64,000 nucleotides of DNA from Deltaproteobacteria bacterium. Its GTDB lineage: Bacteria > Desulfobacterota > DSM-4660 > Desulfatiglandales > HGW-15. Within the stretch, counting starts at the first letter, position 1. Every line of letters begins with the position of its first letter. Both the position numbers and the translations under genes were made by a program. Below, one piece after another: positions 25,761-38,806 of this stretch. The stretch spans positions 1-64,000 of the forward strand of contig JAFDEF010000008.1 of assembly GCA_019310485.1 (NCBI GenBank). The letters run 5' to 3'. A model generated the notes under the pieces. That model was not told where the DNA came from, did not search any database, and was given only the letters and a program-made list of their open reading frames with translations.

Positions 25761-27200
25761 TTATATCCTGAGCCGCTTTTTTTCGATAGGTACGGCATAA
25801 GGTCCTTCTTCTATAAAAGCCATAGTGGGCTTTTTGCCCTCAAATTTTGGATGATGAAAAGCGTAAATGACCGCGTTTTGAAACATTGCCCTGCCTTTTT
25901 GCTTGTCAGAGGAGAACTCAGATCCGCTTTCCAAGAACTCGTATCCGCTCACACCCGGCACAATTTCATAGTCTTTCTCTTGGAGCTGAGGGGCGCAGTA
26001 AATGAGTCCTTCTTCGCCCACCTTGCGGATGGGTTTACCCCACATTTCAGGCTCCCACTGATCTTTTGTGAAAACCCAGTCAGGATGTTGCAGAATTGAG
26101 AGGTAACGCTTAGGCCCAAGGATTTTGAATAAGTGTAGGAGTGTTTTGTACTCCAGGGAGCCTATGGGTTCGGGGTCAACATTATTGGCAAGCATTACGA
26201 TCAGTCCGTTCTCCTTTACAGCGGGCATGGCCCCGACAGCAGCCTTCACGCTCTGATAGTGATTTCTGCCCACATACCCTGCATGGGTGACCACTATGTC
26301 AAAGGGCTGATCAACCGGGATCTGAACGTATTCCTTCATGGCTTCAAAGGCTTTGAGGTGTGCCTGAATGAGGTCTCCGGCAAATACCCCGGTAATGCGA
26401 AGCTTCTTGTCCAGGGTTGTGCTTATCATAAAGTCAACCCCGACAGTGCTTGCGACCTCTATTGCTTCCTCGTGGCAGGGATTTCCATCAAGCACCATGT
26501 TCGTAGCGTTCGGGTGCTCCAGGAATTCAACACCATGGAATTTTTCAATGGTTTTGGTGTTGACCAGGGCAGGGCATACAGCCTTCCGGCCGCCTGATAC
26601 CCCTGTCATAAAATGGCTTTCTACCAGTCCTGTCACGATCTTTACATCTGATTCATAGAAGATCCTGTTAACATAGACATCCGTGCCCTTGCTGGTGTGG
26701 GCCGCCAGTACCTGCGAGGAAAGGTCCTCGCAATCATGGTCAACAATGCGGTAGTTGCTGACAACTTGTTCTCCGTACATGAAGATTCTTTCCTGCAGCG
26801 TGCTGGGACGGTGCATGCCGTTTCCAATAACAATTACAATGTTTTCTTTCCTGACCCCTGCACCTCCGATTATCTCAAGGAGGGGCAAAAGAATGCCGTT
26901 TTCCCCCTTGTAGGGAACAGGACGGGTTATGTCAGAGACGGTTATGCACACCGTAAGCTCATGAGGAGGTTTTTTCTTTGAGTGAATGATCTCGTTTAAT
27001 GGCGGTGATCCAATTGGATTATTCAGGGCAGCCAGAATCTCTTGCTTTGAATTGGCCAGAGAGGGCATCTTTTTCATACTCAAAGTAATGCAATCCGGGG
27101 GAACCAGGATTTCAATGAATTCATCACCAAACTCCACAGCGATTTTTTTCCACTTTGTTGTGTCCGCGCTCTTGATAGTCTTGGCAATGTCTGCTCTCAC
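25761..27200 (-). CDS. larA: LarA-family nickel-pincer 2-hydroxyacid racemase/epimerase
   Basis: The product has 479 residues. The four nickel-pincer residues of lactate racemase are present with exact spacing: His130 (GNGMHRP), His196 (ESHF), Lys206 (GVSGGRK) and His222, matching His108, His174, Lys184 and His200 of Lactiplantibacillus LarA. The lysine carries the nicotinate-derived cofactor. LarA relatives also racemise malate and other short 2-hydroxyacids. It is the last gene behind the GlcDEF-like dehydrogenase, so it should feed the other enantiomer into that enzyme. The cofactor-synthesis genes larB, larC and larE are not in the window. Confidence 0.88.
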   Translation of the reverse strand: MRADIAKTIKSADTTKWKKIAVEFGDEFIEILVPPDCITLSMKKMPSLANSKQEILAALNNPIGSPPLNEIIHSKKKPPHELTVCITVSDITRPVPYKGENGILLPLLEIIGGAGVRKENIVIVIGNGMHRPSTLQERIFMYGEQVVSNYRIVDHDCEDLSSQVLAAHTSKGTDVYVNRIFYESDVKIVTGLVESHFMTGVSGGRKAVCPALVNTKTIEKFHGVEFLEHPNATNMVLDGNPCHEEAIEVASTVGVDFMISTTLDKKLRITGVFAGDLIQAHLKAFEAMKEYVQIPVDQPFDIVVTHAGYVGRNHYQSVKAAVGAMPAVKENGLIVMLANNVDPEPIGSLEYKTLLHLFKILGPKRYLSILQHPDWVFTKDQWEPEMWGKPIRKVGEEGLIYCAPQLQEKDYEIVPGVSGYEFLESGSEFSSDKQKGRAMFQNAVIYAFHHPKFEGKKPTMAFIEEGPYAVPIEKKRLRI

Positions 27201-27303
27201 AGCAAGGCCTCGGGAGTGAAAGAAAAATTCTTCTCTGCTCCAAGCACAAAGTCAAGTGACTAAACTACGGGTGATCAGAGTTAAGAGCAAATGAAATAGG
27301 GGC

Positions 27304-28449
27304 TCACTCCATTGCTTCCACGACCAGGTCGGTCAGGTCCTTGACAACAAGGTCGCTCTTTGTTCTCTTGGCCCGCGTTTGCATGGTTCGAACGCATTGC
27401 TGGCAAGCTGTTACAACCATTTGAGCCCCCACGTCCTTGATAGAGTCAAGTTTCATCTGCGCAACCTGCGCCGTAAGATCAGGGTCAGTCATTTCCACAT
27501 TGCCCCCTCCACCGCAGCACACGGATAGCATGCGGTTTTGGGGGAGTTCAACGAAATTAAGGCCGGGCACCGCCTTGACCACTTCTCGCGGCTCCTCGAA
27601 AACGCCGGAGTTTCGTCCGAGATCACACGGATCATGATACGTGGCAGTAAGGTTGACTTCCTTCTTGAGTGTGAGGCGCTTGTCCTTGATCAGCTCTGCA
27701 ATGAGCTGGCTGGCATGCATCAGCCTAACGTCAGTTTTATAGAAATGCTTCCATGTGTGGTAACATGAAGGGCAGGTAAATACGACCGTCTTGGCACCCA
27801 CGTCAGCCACTTTCTTGAGATTGTGTTCTTTCATTTGTTCAAGTTTTTCAGGCATTCCGGCTCCGATCAGCGGAAACCCGCAGCACCATTCGTCTCCGCC
27901 AAGGATGGTGAAATCAACCCCTGCGTTTTGAAGGATCTTGGCCATGTTGGCAGGGATTCTTTGAACCATGGGGAAAAAGGAAGCCACACAACCTACAAAG
28001 AAAAGAATCTCGGCATGTTCCTTTTCAAAAGCGTCTTCAGGGAAATCCTTGATCAGTTCCAGCCATTCGGCACGATCTTCATTGTCATCGTCTGAGATAT
28101 TGCGGCTTCCTTCCAGAGTTCTTACCAGCCTGTCGATTATTTTAGGATAGAAGCCTTCGTCAACCTCGCATTCCCTGTTCTGGAATATAATGTCTTTTGT
28201 TTTCACGCTGGACAAACAAACAGCAGTGCAGGCGCCACAGCCAAGACAGCTAAATATGGATCTTTCCGTGTCTTCGCTTAACTTCAACTTGTTCTCAATA
28301 GCAAAGCGCGTTATAGCATTGCGGCCCCTCGGAGAATAAGCCTCCTCTTTCATGACCAAGTAAGTTGGACAGCTTGGCAAGCAGAAACCACATTTATTGC
28401 ACTTAGCCACTTCATCGTATGATAACTTCCTTAGCTGGACAATATTCAT
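27304..28449 (-). CDS. glcF: Iron-sulfur subunit of a GlcF/LldE-type 2-hydroxyacid dehydrogenase
   Basis: The product has 381 residues. Two N-terminal [4Fe-4S] motifs (CNKCGFCLPSCP and CLGCGACTAVCLSS) are followed by two CCG domains (GDEWCCGFPLIG and LSVCCGGGGN). Downstream blocks TCPSCYHTWK, TYHDPCDLGRNSG and TACQQCVRTM complete the ligand set. It should take electrons from the two FAD subunits encoded upstream. A dispersed repeat (28480-28596) lies between its start and the preceding FAD subunit gene. It is paralogous to the HdrD-like protein at 17067-18260. Confidence 0.88.
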   Translation of the reverse strand: MNIVQLRKLSYDEVAKCNKCGFCLPSCPTYLVMKEEAYSPRGRNAITRFAIENKLKLSEDTERSIFSCLGCGACTAVCLSSVKTKDIIFQNRECEVDEGFYPKIIDRLVRTLEGSRNISDDDNEDRAEWLELIKDFPEDAFEKEHAEILFFVGCVASFFPMVQRIPANMAKILQNAGVDFTILGGDEWCCGFPLIGAGMPEKLEQMKEHNLKKVADVGAKTVVFTCPSCYHTWKHFYKTDVRLMHASQLIAELIKDKRLTLKKEVNLTATYHDPCDLGRNSGVFEEPREVVKAVPGLNFVELPQNRMLSVCCGGGGNVEMTDPDLTAQVAQMKLDSIKDVGAQMVVTACQQCVRTMQTRAKRTKSDLVVKDLTDLVVEAME

Positions 28450-28479
28450 TAGAGTCTACCTCTTCCTTTTGTTTCTCAA

Positions 28480-28596
28480 TTAACTACCCCGCCGCAAGCG
28501 GACAGGGTATCAGTCGGAAACCATCTTAACCGCCCCAAGGGGCGGGGAATCATACCCTCGTCCGCCTCTGGCGGATTAATCCGCCTCTGGCGGATC
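28480..28596 (+). repeat. Dispersed repeat, copy 1
   Basis: This copy reads CTACCCCGCCGCAAGCGGAC, GGGTATCAGTCGGAAACC, TTAACCGCCCCAAGGGGCGGGG, then CCGCCTCTGGCGGATT given twice. The doubled CCGCCTCTGGCGG hairpin is unique to this copy. It fills the gap between the two dehydrogenase subunit genes on the opposite strand and could form several stems in the operon mRNA. Copies are at 11259-11354 and 41309-41406. Confidence 0.8.
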
Positions 28597-28609
28597 AAAG
28601 GTTTCGAGC

Positions 28610-30055
28610 CTAAAGGCCGCCGACAAACCGACCGGGACTCATGATCCCTGACGTATCGAGTTGTTCTTTTAAGCGCCTCATTACAATAAAATCAGGACTC
28701 AGCTCGCCCCACATCCTGAGCTTTCCCTTGGCGCTTGCAGGCGCTCTTTGGATGACCAGATTGCCCCCTGCTTCAACGCTTTTTTGGAGCATTTTCTCCA
28801 GGGCACGGGCGGCAGCTTCAGTGGTTTCACCATCACTTTCGGCAATAAGCAATCTCAGCAGGCATATGCCACTACCAGCGTGTGCCTGGAGAGAGTAATC
28901 TATTTTGCTGTCAGATAAAACTTTTTGGCAAAAGTTATAGACATCCTCCCATTCTGAAATACGATAATTTAGTTTCGCGCAAACAAGGCCTGAGAATTTC
29001 CTGGCAAGCATGCCTTCCAGTTCGCTCACAGCAAGCCAGAACCTCTGGTGGGAGGCATCATCGAGACTCGCATCGCTTTTTGCTCCCAGGTCAAGGCCCA
29101 TTTTCTTTATCTCGGATCTCATACGGTCTACTGCTTCCTGGAACGCCTCGAAGGCAACTACCACCACATACTCTCCTGGCTCAAACCCAGGGGCATCTTT
29201 TATATTCATAGCGGTAAATGTTGCGCCGTTCATGACTTCGACTGCTGCAGGAAGCAAAGTGGTATCAAAGATTTGTTTTGCCACTTTAGATGCGTCTGAA
29301 AATGATTCGAAGGACAGAAGCAGGGTCGCCATCTTCTCGGGAAGAGGCAAGAGCCTGAATGTCATTTCGCACATTATCCCCAGGGTGCCCAATGAGCCCG
29401 CCATCAGCTTCGATGTATCGTAGCCGGAGACATTCTTTACTGTTTTGCCCCCTGCACCGGCGATCAGCCCGGAAGGTGCAACAAGCCTAACGCCAAGAAT
29501 CATGTCCCTAGGAAGGTTGTAAAGAAGCCTCCTTGGGCCGGTCGAGTTTGTGGCTATGATTCCGCCGATGGTGGCTATGTCGCTAAATGGAGGGTCGATT
29601 GGCAGGAAGCATCCGCTATGGGACCTATCCGAGCAAATCGCCTCATCGGCTTGTGAGGTCAGGTCACCCAGTGGGAGGTAACAGCGGTCCTCTTCAGTTG
29701 CCAGCCGTGCCTGAATATCCCTGAACTTCACGCCGGCCTCAACGGTAATGGTTAGGTTTGATGTGTCAACATCTATCATGTGGTTCATGCGAGATGTGCA
29801 AACCACGAGATCCAGCCGCTTTGGAGGGTTTCCCATGGACATCTTTGAGCCGCTTCCTCGGGGCACTATGGCCAGGTTTTCGCGACTCGCAAGTTCAACC
29901 ACTTTGGATACCTGCTGTGTGTCCTTTGGAAATACCACTGCCTTGGGTTTCAGATTGTCCACCGCATGGGTGGCTAAATCATCGGGTTCGGTTTTAACGT
30001 GCTCCTTACCCACTATGCTGACAAGTTTTTCTACGGTCTCGGTAAATTGTGCCAC
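28610..30055 (-). CDS. glcE: FAD-binding subunit of a glycolate/D-lactate-type dehydrogenase (GlcE-like)
   Basis: The product has 481 residues with a PCMH-type FAD domain: AIVPRGSGSKMSMGNPPKR, GVKFRDIQARL, FSDIATIGGIIATNSTGPRR and GGKTVKNVSGYDTSKLM. The C-terminal cap is diverged and lacks a clear HxxxGDGNxH motif, which fits the GlcE or cofactor-only subunit role. It lies between the GlcD-like and GlcF-like genes. Both intergenic gaps around it are long (about 295 and 160 bp) and hairpin-rich, unusual inside one operon. Confidence 0.85.
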   Translation of the reverse strand: MAQFTETVEKLVSIVGKEHVKTEPDDLATHAVDNLKPKAVVFPKDTQQVSKVVELASRENLAIVPRGSGSKMSMGNPPKRLDLVVCTSRMNHMIDVDTSNLTITVEAGVKFRDIQARLATEEDRCYLPLGDLTSQADEAICSDRSHSGCFLPIDPPFSDIATIGGIIATNSTGPRRLLYNLPRDMILGVRLVAPSGLIAGAGGKTVKNVSGYDTSKLMAGSLGTLGIMCEMTFRLLPLPEKMATLLLSFESFSDASKVAKQIFDTTLLPAAVEVMNGATFTAMNIKDAPGFEPGEYVVVVAFEAFQEAVDRMRSEIKKMGLDLGAKSDASLDDASHQRFWLAVSELEGMLARKFSGLVCAKLNYRISEWEDVYNFCQKVLSDSKIDYSLQAHAGSGICLLRLLIAESDGETTEAAARALEKMLQKSVEAGGNLVIQRAPASAKGKLRMWGELSPDFIVMRRLKEQLDTSGIMSPGRFVGGL

Positions 30056-30134
30056 GTCAAACTCCTTAGTGCTTCGATGCGCAAATATTATGACGTATTT
30101 AAAAGATCGGGCTCAGATCCAATGCTTACTCAGC

Positions 30135-30335
30135 ACTAAGTCCTGAGCAAATAAATTCGTCATCGAATTTATGCGTCGATGGACTTAGTTTGGGCGAATA
30201 CTTGATCGCCCGTGTGTATGAGTTCTCCTTTTCATGCGGTAAAGCTTTACCCCGTAGGAATGCCCCGTGCGGGAGCACGGCGATGCCAAATAAAGTTTTC
30301 TTCCACTTTTTCGCACGGGGTTCAATGCCCCTGCG
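30135..30335. repeat. Hairpin-rich intercistronic region
   Basis: The 294-bp gap between the two FAD-subunit genes holds at least six inverted repeats: ACTAAGTCC/GGACTTAGT (30135-30143 and 30181-30189), nested around ATAAATTCG/CGAATTTAT (30151-30159 and 30164-30172); GGGCGA/TCGCCC (30192-30211); the perfect palindrome GGTAAAGCTTTACC (30238-30251); CCGTGC-GGGA-GCACGG with a GNRA-type loop (30265-30280); and CGCA-GGGG/CCCC-TGCG (30312-30335). No coding capacity is convincing. It could be a composite mobile repeat or a processing element that sets subunit ratio. Confidence 0.65.
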
Positions 30336-30349
30336 AAATTCCACGGGGT

Positions 30350-31741
30350 TTACTGTTCACAAACAGGTTCAGGGATCATTTTTCCGGGATTAATGAAATC
30401 GTCCGGGTCAAATGCCTTTTTTATATGTCGCTCAAACTCGATATCATTTTCGCAAAAGATAAAAGAAGTCTCTTTGAGTTTTTCAAGTCCCACACCATGC
30501 TCACCGCTTATAGTTCCTCCAACATCCACGCATGCCTTCAATATGTCTGTTGACGCCTTAAGAACACGCTTTAATTCATCCTTATTTCTTTCATCGAACA
30601 TGATGAGAGGGTGAAGATTTCCATCTCCTGCGTGAAAAACGTTTCCGATCGGCACGTCATATTTTTTGCTGATATCCATCACCTTATTGAGCACCTCCGG
30701 AAGCTTTGTTCGGGGCACGGTCCCATCACAGCAAAGATAGCTGGGTCTTACCTGGCCCACTGCGCCGAAAGCGCCCTTACGGCCTGCCCAGAGGAGGTCT
30801 CTCTCAGCATCGTCTTTTGCAAGCTTAACTTCCCGGACGTTATTTTGCTTGCATATTTCCATGATTTTTTGTGCCTTTTCATCCATGCCTTCCGGCATGC
30901 CGTCAAGCTCAATTATCAGCACAGCAGCGGCATCGAGCGGATAGCCCACTTTGATGGTTTCCTCCACTGCTCGCATCACAGGATTATCCATCATTTCCAG
31001 AGTAGCAGGCACTATGCCTTCGGCAATGATCGCTGACACTGTATTGGCGCCGTCTTCAATGGTCTCGTATATGGCCAGCATTGTCTTGATGGTTTCGGGT
31101 GCCCGCTCCAGCTTCAGAATCGCCTTGGTTACCAGGCCCAGGGTGCCTTCGCTTCCCACGAAGAGACCGGCAAGGTCATAACCGGGATTGTCGCGTGATT
31201 TCCCGCCGGTCCAGATCACGGTCCCATCATTGAGCACAACCTCGAGGCCAAGGATATGGTTGGAGGTCACTCCGTATTTAAGGCAGTGGGGCCCGCCGGA
31301 ATTCTCAGCTATGTTTCCGCCAATGGTTGAAACTTTTTGGCTGGCCGGGTCGGGCTGGTATATGAAGCCTTTTTTCAGCACCTCTGTCTGTAGGTCCAGG
31401 GTGATGACACCGGGTTCCACGGTAGCTGTGCGATTGGGAATGTCAATTTCAAGGATTCGGTTCATTCTCGAAAAATGAACAACGATGCCCCCTTTTACGG
31501 GAATTGATCCGCCGGTCAGGTTTGTCCCGGAACCCCGTCCGAGTATGGGGATCTTTTCTCTATAAGCGAGCGACATTATTTTTGATACCTCTTCCGTGCT
31601 GTTAGGCAGAACAACAACATCGGGTATTGCTTTTTCAAGAGAAGCATCATAGCTGTAAAGCATCCTGTCCATGTCGGAGGTAAGGACATAGTCTTTTCCG
31701 GCAATTTCCCTGAGTCGCTCGGCAAGTTCTTTGTTATCCAT
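30350..31741 (-). CDS. glcD: FAD-linked glycolate/D-lactate dehydrogenase catalytic subunit (GlcD-like)
   Basis: The product has 463 residues. The N-terminal FAD domain shows ILGRGSGTNLTGGSIP, STIGGNIAENSGGPHCLKYG and VGSEGTLGLVTKAIL. The C-terminal vanillyl-alcohol-oxidase-type cap contains GNVFHAGDGNLHPL and GTISGEHGVGLEK, the metal- and substrate-binding region of glycolate oxidase GlcD and D-lactate dehydrogenase. It oxidises a 2-hydroxyacid to the 2-oxoacid. It follows the PFOR gene on the same strand and precedes the GlcE- and GlcF-like genes. Lactate and glycolate cannot be told apart by sequence. Confidence 0.9.
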   Translation of the reverse strand: MDNKELAERLREIAGKDYVLTSDMDRMLYSYDASLEKAIPDVVVLPNSTEEVSKIMSLAYREKIPILGRGSGTNLTGGSIPVKGGIVVHFSRMNRILEIDIPNRTATVEPGVITLDLQTEVLKKGFIYQPDPASQKVSTIGGNIAENSGGPHCLKYGVTSNHILGLEVVLNDGTVIWTGGKSRDNPGYDLAGLFVGSEGTLGLVTKAILKLERAPETIKTMLAIYETIEDGANTVSAIIAEGIVPATLEMMDNPVMRAVEETIKVGYPLDAAAVLIIELDGMPEGMDEKAQKIMEICKQNNVREVKLAKDDAERDLLWAGRKGAFGAVGQVRPSYLCCDGTVPRTKLPEVLNKVMDISKKYDVPIGNVFHAGDGNLHPLIMFDERNKDELKRVLKASTDILKACVDVGGTISGEHGVGLEKLKETSFIFCENDIEFERHIKKAFDPDDFINPGKMIPEPVCEQ

Positions 31742-31859
31742 GTGTTTTCCTCCGGTAAAATTTGCCCGGAAGGCCCCCCGCGCTTATTTGGGCACAAAGG
31801 GCACCTTCCCATAATTTTCATTTGTATCGGTTGTTTGCTTCCGGCCACCTCACGAAATT

Positions 31860-35387
<3,528 letters not shown>

Positions 35388-35453
35388 TCACTCCTTTGCT
35401 GTCAAAAGCTGTGTATTCAATGCATCAAGTCCGTATATATGAGACTGGGAACT

Positions 35454-36416
<963 letters not shown>

Positions 36417-36613
36417 TTAAAGAAAAATTAGCCGCCTTTTTGAGCAGCGGCGTGCTTTTTTAAAAGCCTGATCCTTTGCCTTACTCAGGTTACAATGTTT
36501 GCAACAACTTTCACTCGCCCAAGCTCAGTAATTACAAAACCCATAATTAATATTTATAATCATCCAGCCGGTGAAAAGCAAGGCTAATCCTATCATTTTG
36601 CTTGGACTTTGGC

Positions 36614-36901
36614 TTATTTAACGGCATTTCTCTTTGTGTCGATTGTAGCCTCTTTGTCTCTCCTATCATCCACCTTGAGATCAATTATGATCCTTTTGGC
36701 TCCTTCATCCAGTTGAGCCTTGTGTACGTCCATTACAAGTTTGAACAGTGAGTCAAGATCAGGTACTTCTAATGAAGTGGACATTCCACCGATCTCATAT
36801 TTAAAGCCTGATTCTTTGATAACCTTTATTCCCTTTTTGACGTATCTGCTGACGCTGGTTCCTTCGCCAATTGGGTAGACAGAAAGTTGCGCTAAAATCA
36901 C
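36614..36901 (-). CDS. MTH1187-family thiamine-binding protein
   Basis: The product has 95 residues, matching the small YqgV/MTH1187 ferredoxin-like fold: MILAQLSVYPIGEGTSVSRY, YEIGGMSTSLEVPDLDSLF and ending RRDKEATIDTKRNAVK. Members bind thiamine-related ligands. It follows the formyltransferase-like gene by 43 bp on the same strand. A TPP link would fit the PFOR gene nearby, but that is inference. Confidence 0.82.
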   Translation of the reverse strand: MILAQLSVYPIGEGTSVSRYVKKGIKVIKESGFKYEIGGMSTSLEVPDLDSLFKLVMDVHKAQLDEGAKRIIIDLKVDDRRDKEATIDTKRNAVK

Positions 36902-36944
36902 AGTTGTTCCTCCCTCTAATGGGTATGCCTATGGGCAGCTGTCC

Positions 36945-37853
36945 TTACTCAAATAGCATACCAGGTTCCAGGTACCGGTTCCTTGCAAATTCAGCTGCCC
37001 CGATTTTCTCTCCACCATCGGGACGAACGCTTCCAACTTTGAGACAACCCCCGTTCAGGCATATTTCAAGGTGCGTTTCACCGATGCGGGTCATCTCACC
37101 CGGTACTCCCTGTTGCTGGACATCAATTAATCTTGTCTTGAAAAGCCTTAGTTTTTGACCTTTTACCATGCAATAAGCCCCCGGTTGGGGATCGCACCCC
37201 CGCACCAGGTTATAAACTTCCGGGGCGGGCTTTTCCCAGTCAATCCGGGCTACTCTGTCATCGCACGGCGGTTCATAAGTGGCCACAGAGTCATCCTGGG
37301 GAATTCTGGGAGCTTTGCCGCTCTTTATTAAATCAACAGCTTCCAAGAGCGCTTCGACGCCCATTGGGAAAAGCTTTTCAAAATATAGCGACCCTGCTGT
37401 ATCGTCAGGGCCAATCTCCACTTCTTTTTGAATCAGGATCGGGCCTGTATCAACGCCCTTGTCAACCCATAGAATGGTTAAGCCGGTTTTTTTCTCCGCC
37501 TGTATTATGGCCCAGTTGATGCTGCTTGCACCACGATGCCTGGGCAGCAATGAAGGGTGATAGCAAATAGTACCAATTACGGGTATCTCAAGCAATCTTT
37601 CGGGCACGATGTCTGTTACAAAAGCAAGGATCACCAGTTCAGGTTTCAGCTCTTGGAATGCTTCATGGACTTCAGGAGCTTTAACGTGCCTGGGTTGAAA
37701 GAGCTTTATTCCCTTCTGTTTCGAGAACCGGCTCATTTCCTCCCCCCTTTTTCCGGGAGGGGAGAAAACCCCCGCAATATCCTCTCCCCTCTGGAAGAGT
37801 GATTCAAGCACCTTTCTACCAAAGGGACCCTGGCCAATGAGAATGATTTTCAT
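36945..37853 (-). CDS. 10-formyl-THF hydrolase/formyltransferase-fold protein (FDH N-terminal-like)
   Basis: The product has 302 residues. It resembles the N-terminal hydrolase domain of 10-formyltetrahydrofolate dehydrogenase more than methionyl-tRNA formyltransferase: IGQGPFGRKVLESL, YHPSLLPRHRGASSINW (catalytic His), DKGVDTGPILIQKEVEIGPDDT (catalytic Asp) and GKAPRIPQDDSVATYE. It could release formate from 10-formyl-THF or transfer the formyl group to an unknown acceptor. It sits in a run with CitE- and SucCD-like genes and not next to a def gene, which argues against the fmt housekeeping role. Confidence 0.8.
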   Translation of the reverse strand: MKIILIGQGPFGRKVLESLFQRGEDIAGVFSPPGKRGEEMSRFSKQKGIKLFQPRHVKAPEVHEAFQELKPELVILAFVTDIVPERLLEIPVIGTICYHPSLLPRHRGASSINWAIIQAEKKTGLTILWVDKGVDTGPILIQKEVEIGPDDTAGSLYFEKLFPMGVEALLEAVDLIKSGKAPRIPQDDSVATYEPPCDDRVARIDWEKPAPEVYNLVRGCDPQPGAYCMVKGQKLRLFKTRLIDVQQQGVPGEMTRIGETHLEICLNGGCLKVGSVRPDGGEKIGAAEFARNRYLEPGMLFE

Positions 37854-37890
37854 GATCTGCCTGGAGAATAATACCTGGACTTCCTGGTGT

Positions 37891-38790
37891 CTATTTCTTG
37901 ATCTTGGCCTCGGCAGCCCTGATTTCTTCCATCGTCTTCAGGATCTGGAGTGCATTTTCGTACACAGGGGTATCCACCATTTTCCCCTGATAGGAGACAG
38001 CGGCCGCACCTTTGGCAATGCCCTCCTCCTCGAAGACCTTCTTAACCCCCTCAGCCCATTTTACGTCTTCTTCTGAAGGCGTATAGATCTCGTGCGAAGG
38101 CTCAATCTGGCTGGGATGAATAAGCATCCTTCCCTCATAGCCCATCTGCCTTCCTTCGAGTGTGCTCTTCTTGTATGCTTCAACATCTTTGTAGGCCACA
38201 AAGGGGCAATCAATGGCCACACAACCAGCAGCCCTTGCGGCCACGGCAGTGTGAAATCGTGCATAGAGCTGTTCCTGGCCCTCGGAGGTAAGTGTTACCC
38301 GCATGTCCTTGGTGTAGTCAACTGCTCCAAAAATAAGGGAGTTAACGCGCGGACTTGCAGTTGCAGAAGGATAGGCATTTATAACCCCCTTGGCGGTTTC
38401 AATCAGCAACTGGATTGCAATGCTCCCCACTTCTATGCCTCTTCTTTGCTCCAGCTCTTCCAGTTTCCAGTCAAGCCTGCGCACGTTGTCAGGCTCACCG
38501 CACTTTGCAAGGCAGACTCCGTCCAGACCCGGATAAACGATAGCTTCAAGATCATCATTGGTCATCAGGGTTTCCCAGTTGTTAACCCGCACATAGAGGT
38601 AAGGGGAATACTGATTGGCTCTTTGAGTTTTCAAATACTCCCGAATCATTTCTCTTGCCTTTGGCTTCTCGGCAGGGGGAACGGAATCTTCAAGGTCTAG
38701 AGTCAAAACATCGGCCTTTATTTCAGGAGCCTTTGAAACCATTTTTTCATTATTGCCCGGTACATAAAACACTGATCTCATTACAGTCAT
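37891..38790 (-). CDS. CitE/HpcH-type lyase (malyl-CoA or citramalyl-CoA lyase-like)
   Basis: The product has 299 residues in a TIM-barrel family. Characteristic motifs: RSVFYVPGNN, LTLDLEDSVP (metal Asp/Glu), YVRVN (CoA-binding Arg), QLLIETAKGV (metal Glu), LIFGAVDYTKDM and GRMLIHPSQIE. No citrate lyase alpha or gamma genes are present, so a stand-alone role on malyl-CoA or citramalyl-CoA is likelier than citrate lyase. SucD/SucC-like ligase genes lie directly upstream, 16 bp away, which fits cleavage or condensation of glyoxylate plus acetyl-CoA with malyl-CoA. Start ATG follows AAGGAGG. Confidence 0.85.
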   Translation of the reverse strand: MTVMRSVFYVPGNNEKMVSKAPEIKADVLTLDLEDSVPPAEKPKAREMIREYLKTQRANQYSPYLYVRVNNWETLMTNDDLEAIVYPGLDGVCLAKCGEPDNVRRLDWKLEELEQRRGIEVGSIAIQLLIETAKGVINAYPSATASPRVNSLIFGAVDYTKDMRVTLTSEGQEQLYARFHTAVAARAAGCVAIDCPFVAYKDVEAYKKSTLEGRQMGYEGRMLIHPSQIEPSHEIYTPSEEDVKWAEGVKKVFEEEGIAKGAAAVSYQGKMVDTPVYENALQILKTMEEIRAAEAKIKK

Positions 38791-38806
38791 TATCTTTTCC
38801 TCCTTG

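Noticed and set aside
28480..28596. CRISPR array
   Set aside because: The repeated CCGCCTCTGGCGG unit occurs only twice in tandem without spacers; it belongs to a dispersed repeat.
30126..30344. A 72-codon minus-strand frame spanning the hairpin-rich gap
   Set aside because: It exactly covers the inverted repeats, has no ribosome-binding site and shows a composition dictated by the palindromes; it is more likely a chance frame in repeat DNA.
36945..37853. Housekeeping methionyl-tRNA formyltransferase fmt
   Set aside because: Motifs fit the formyl-THF hydrolase domain better, and no def gene is adjacent.
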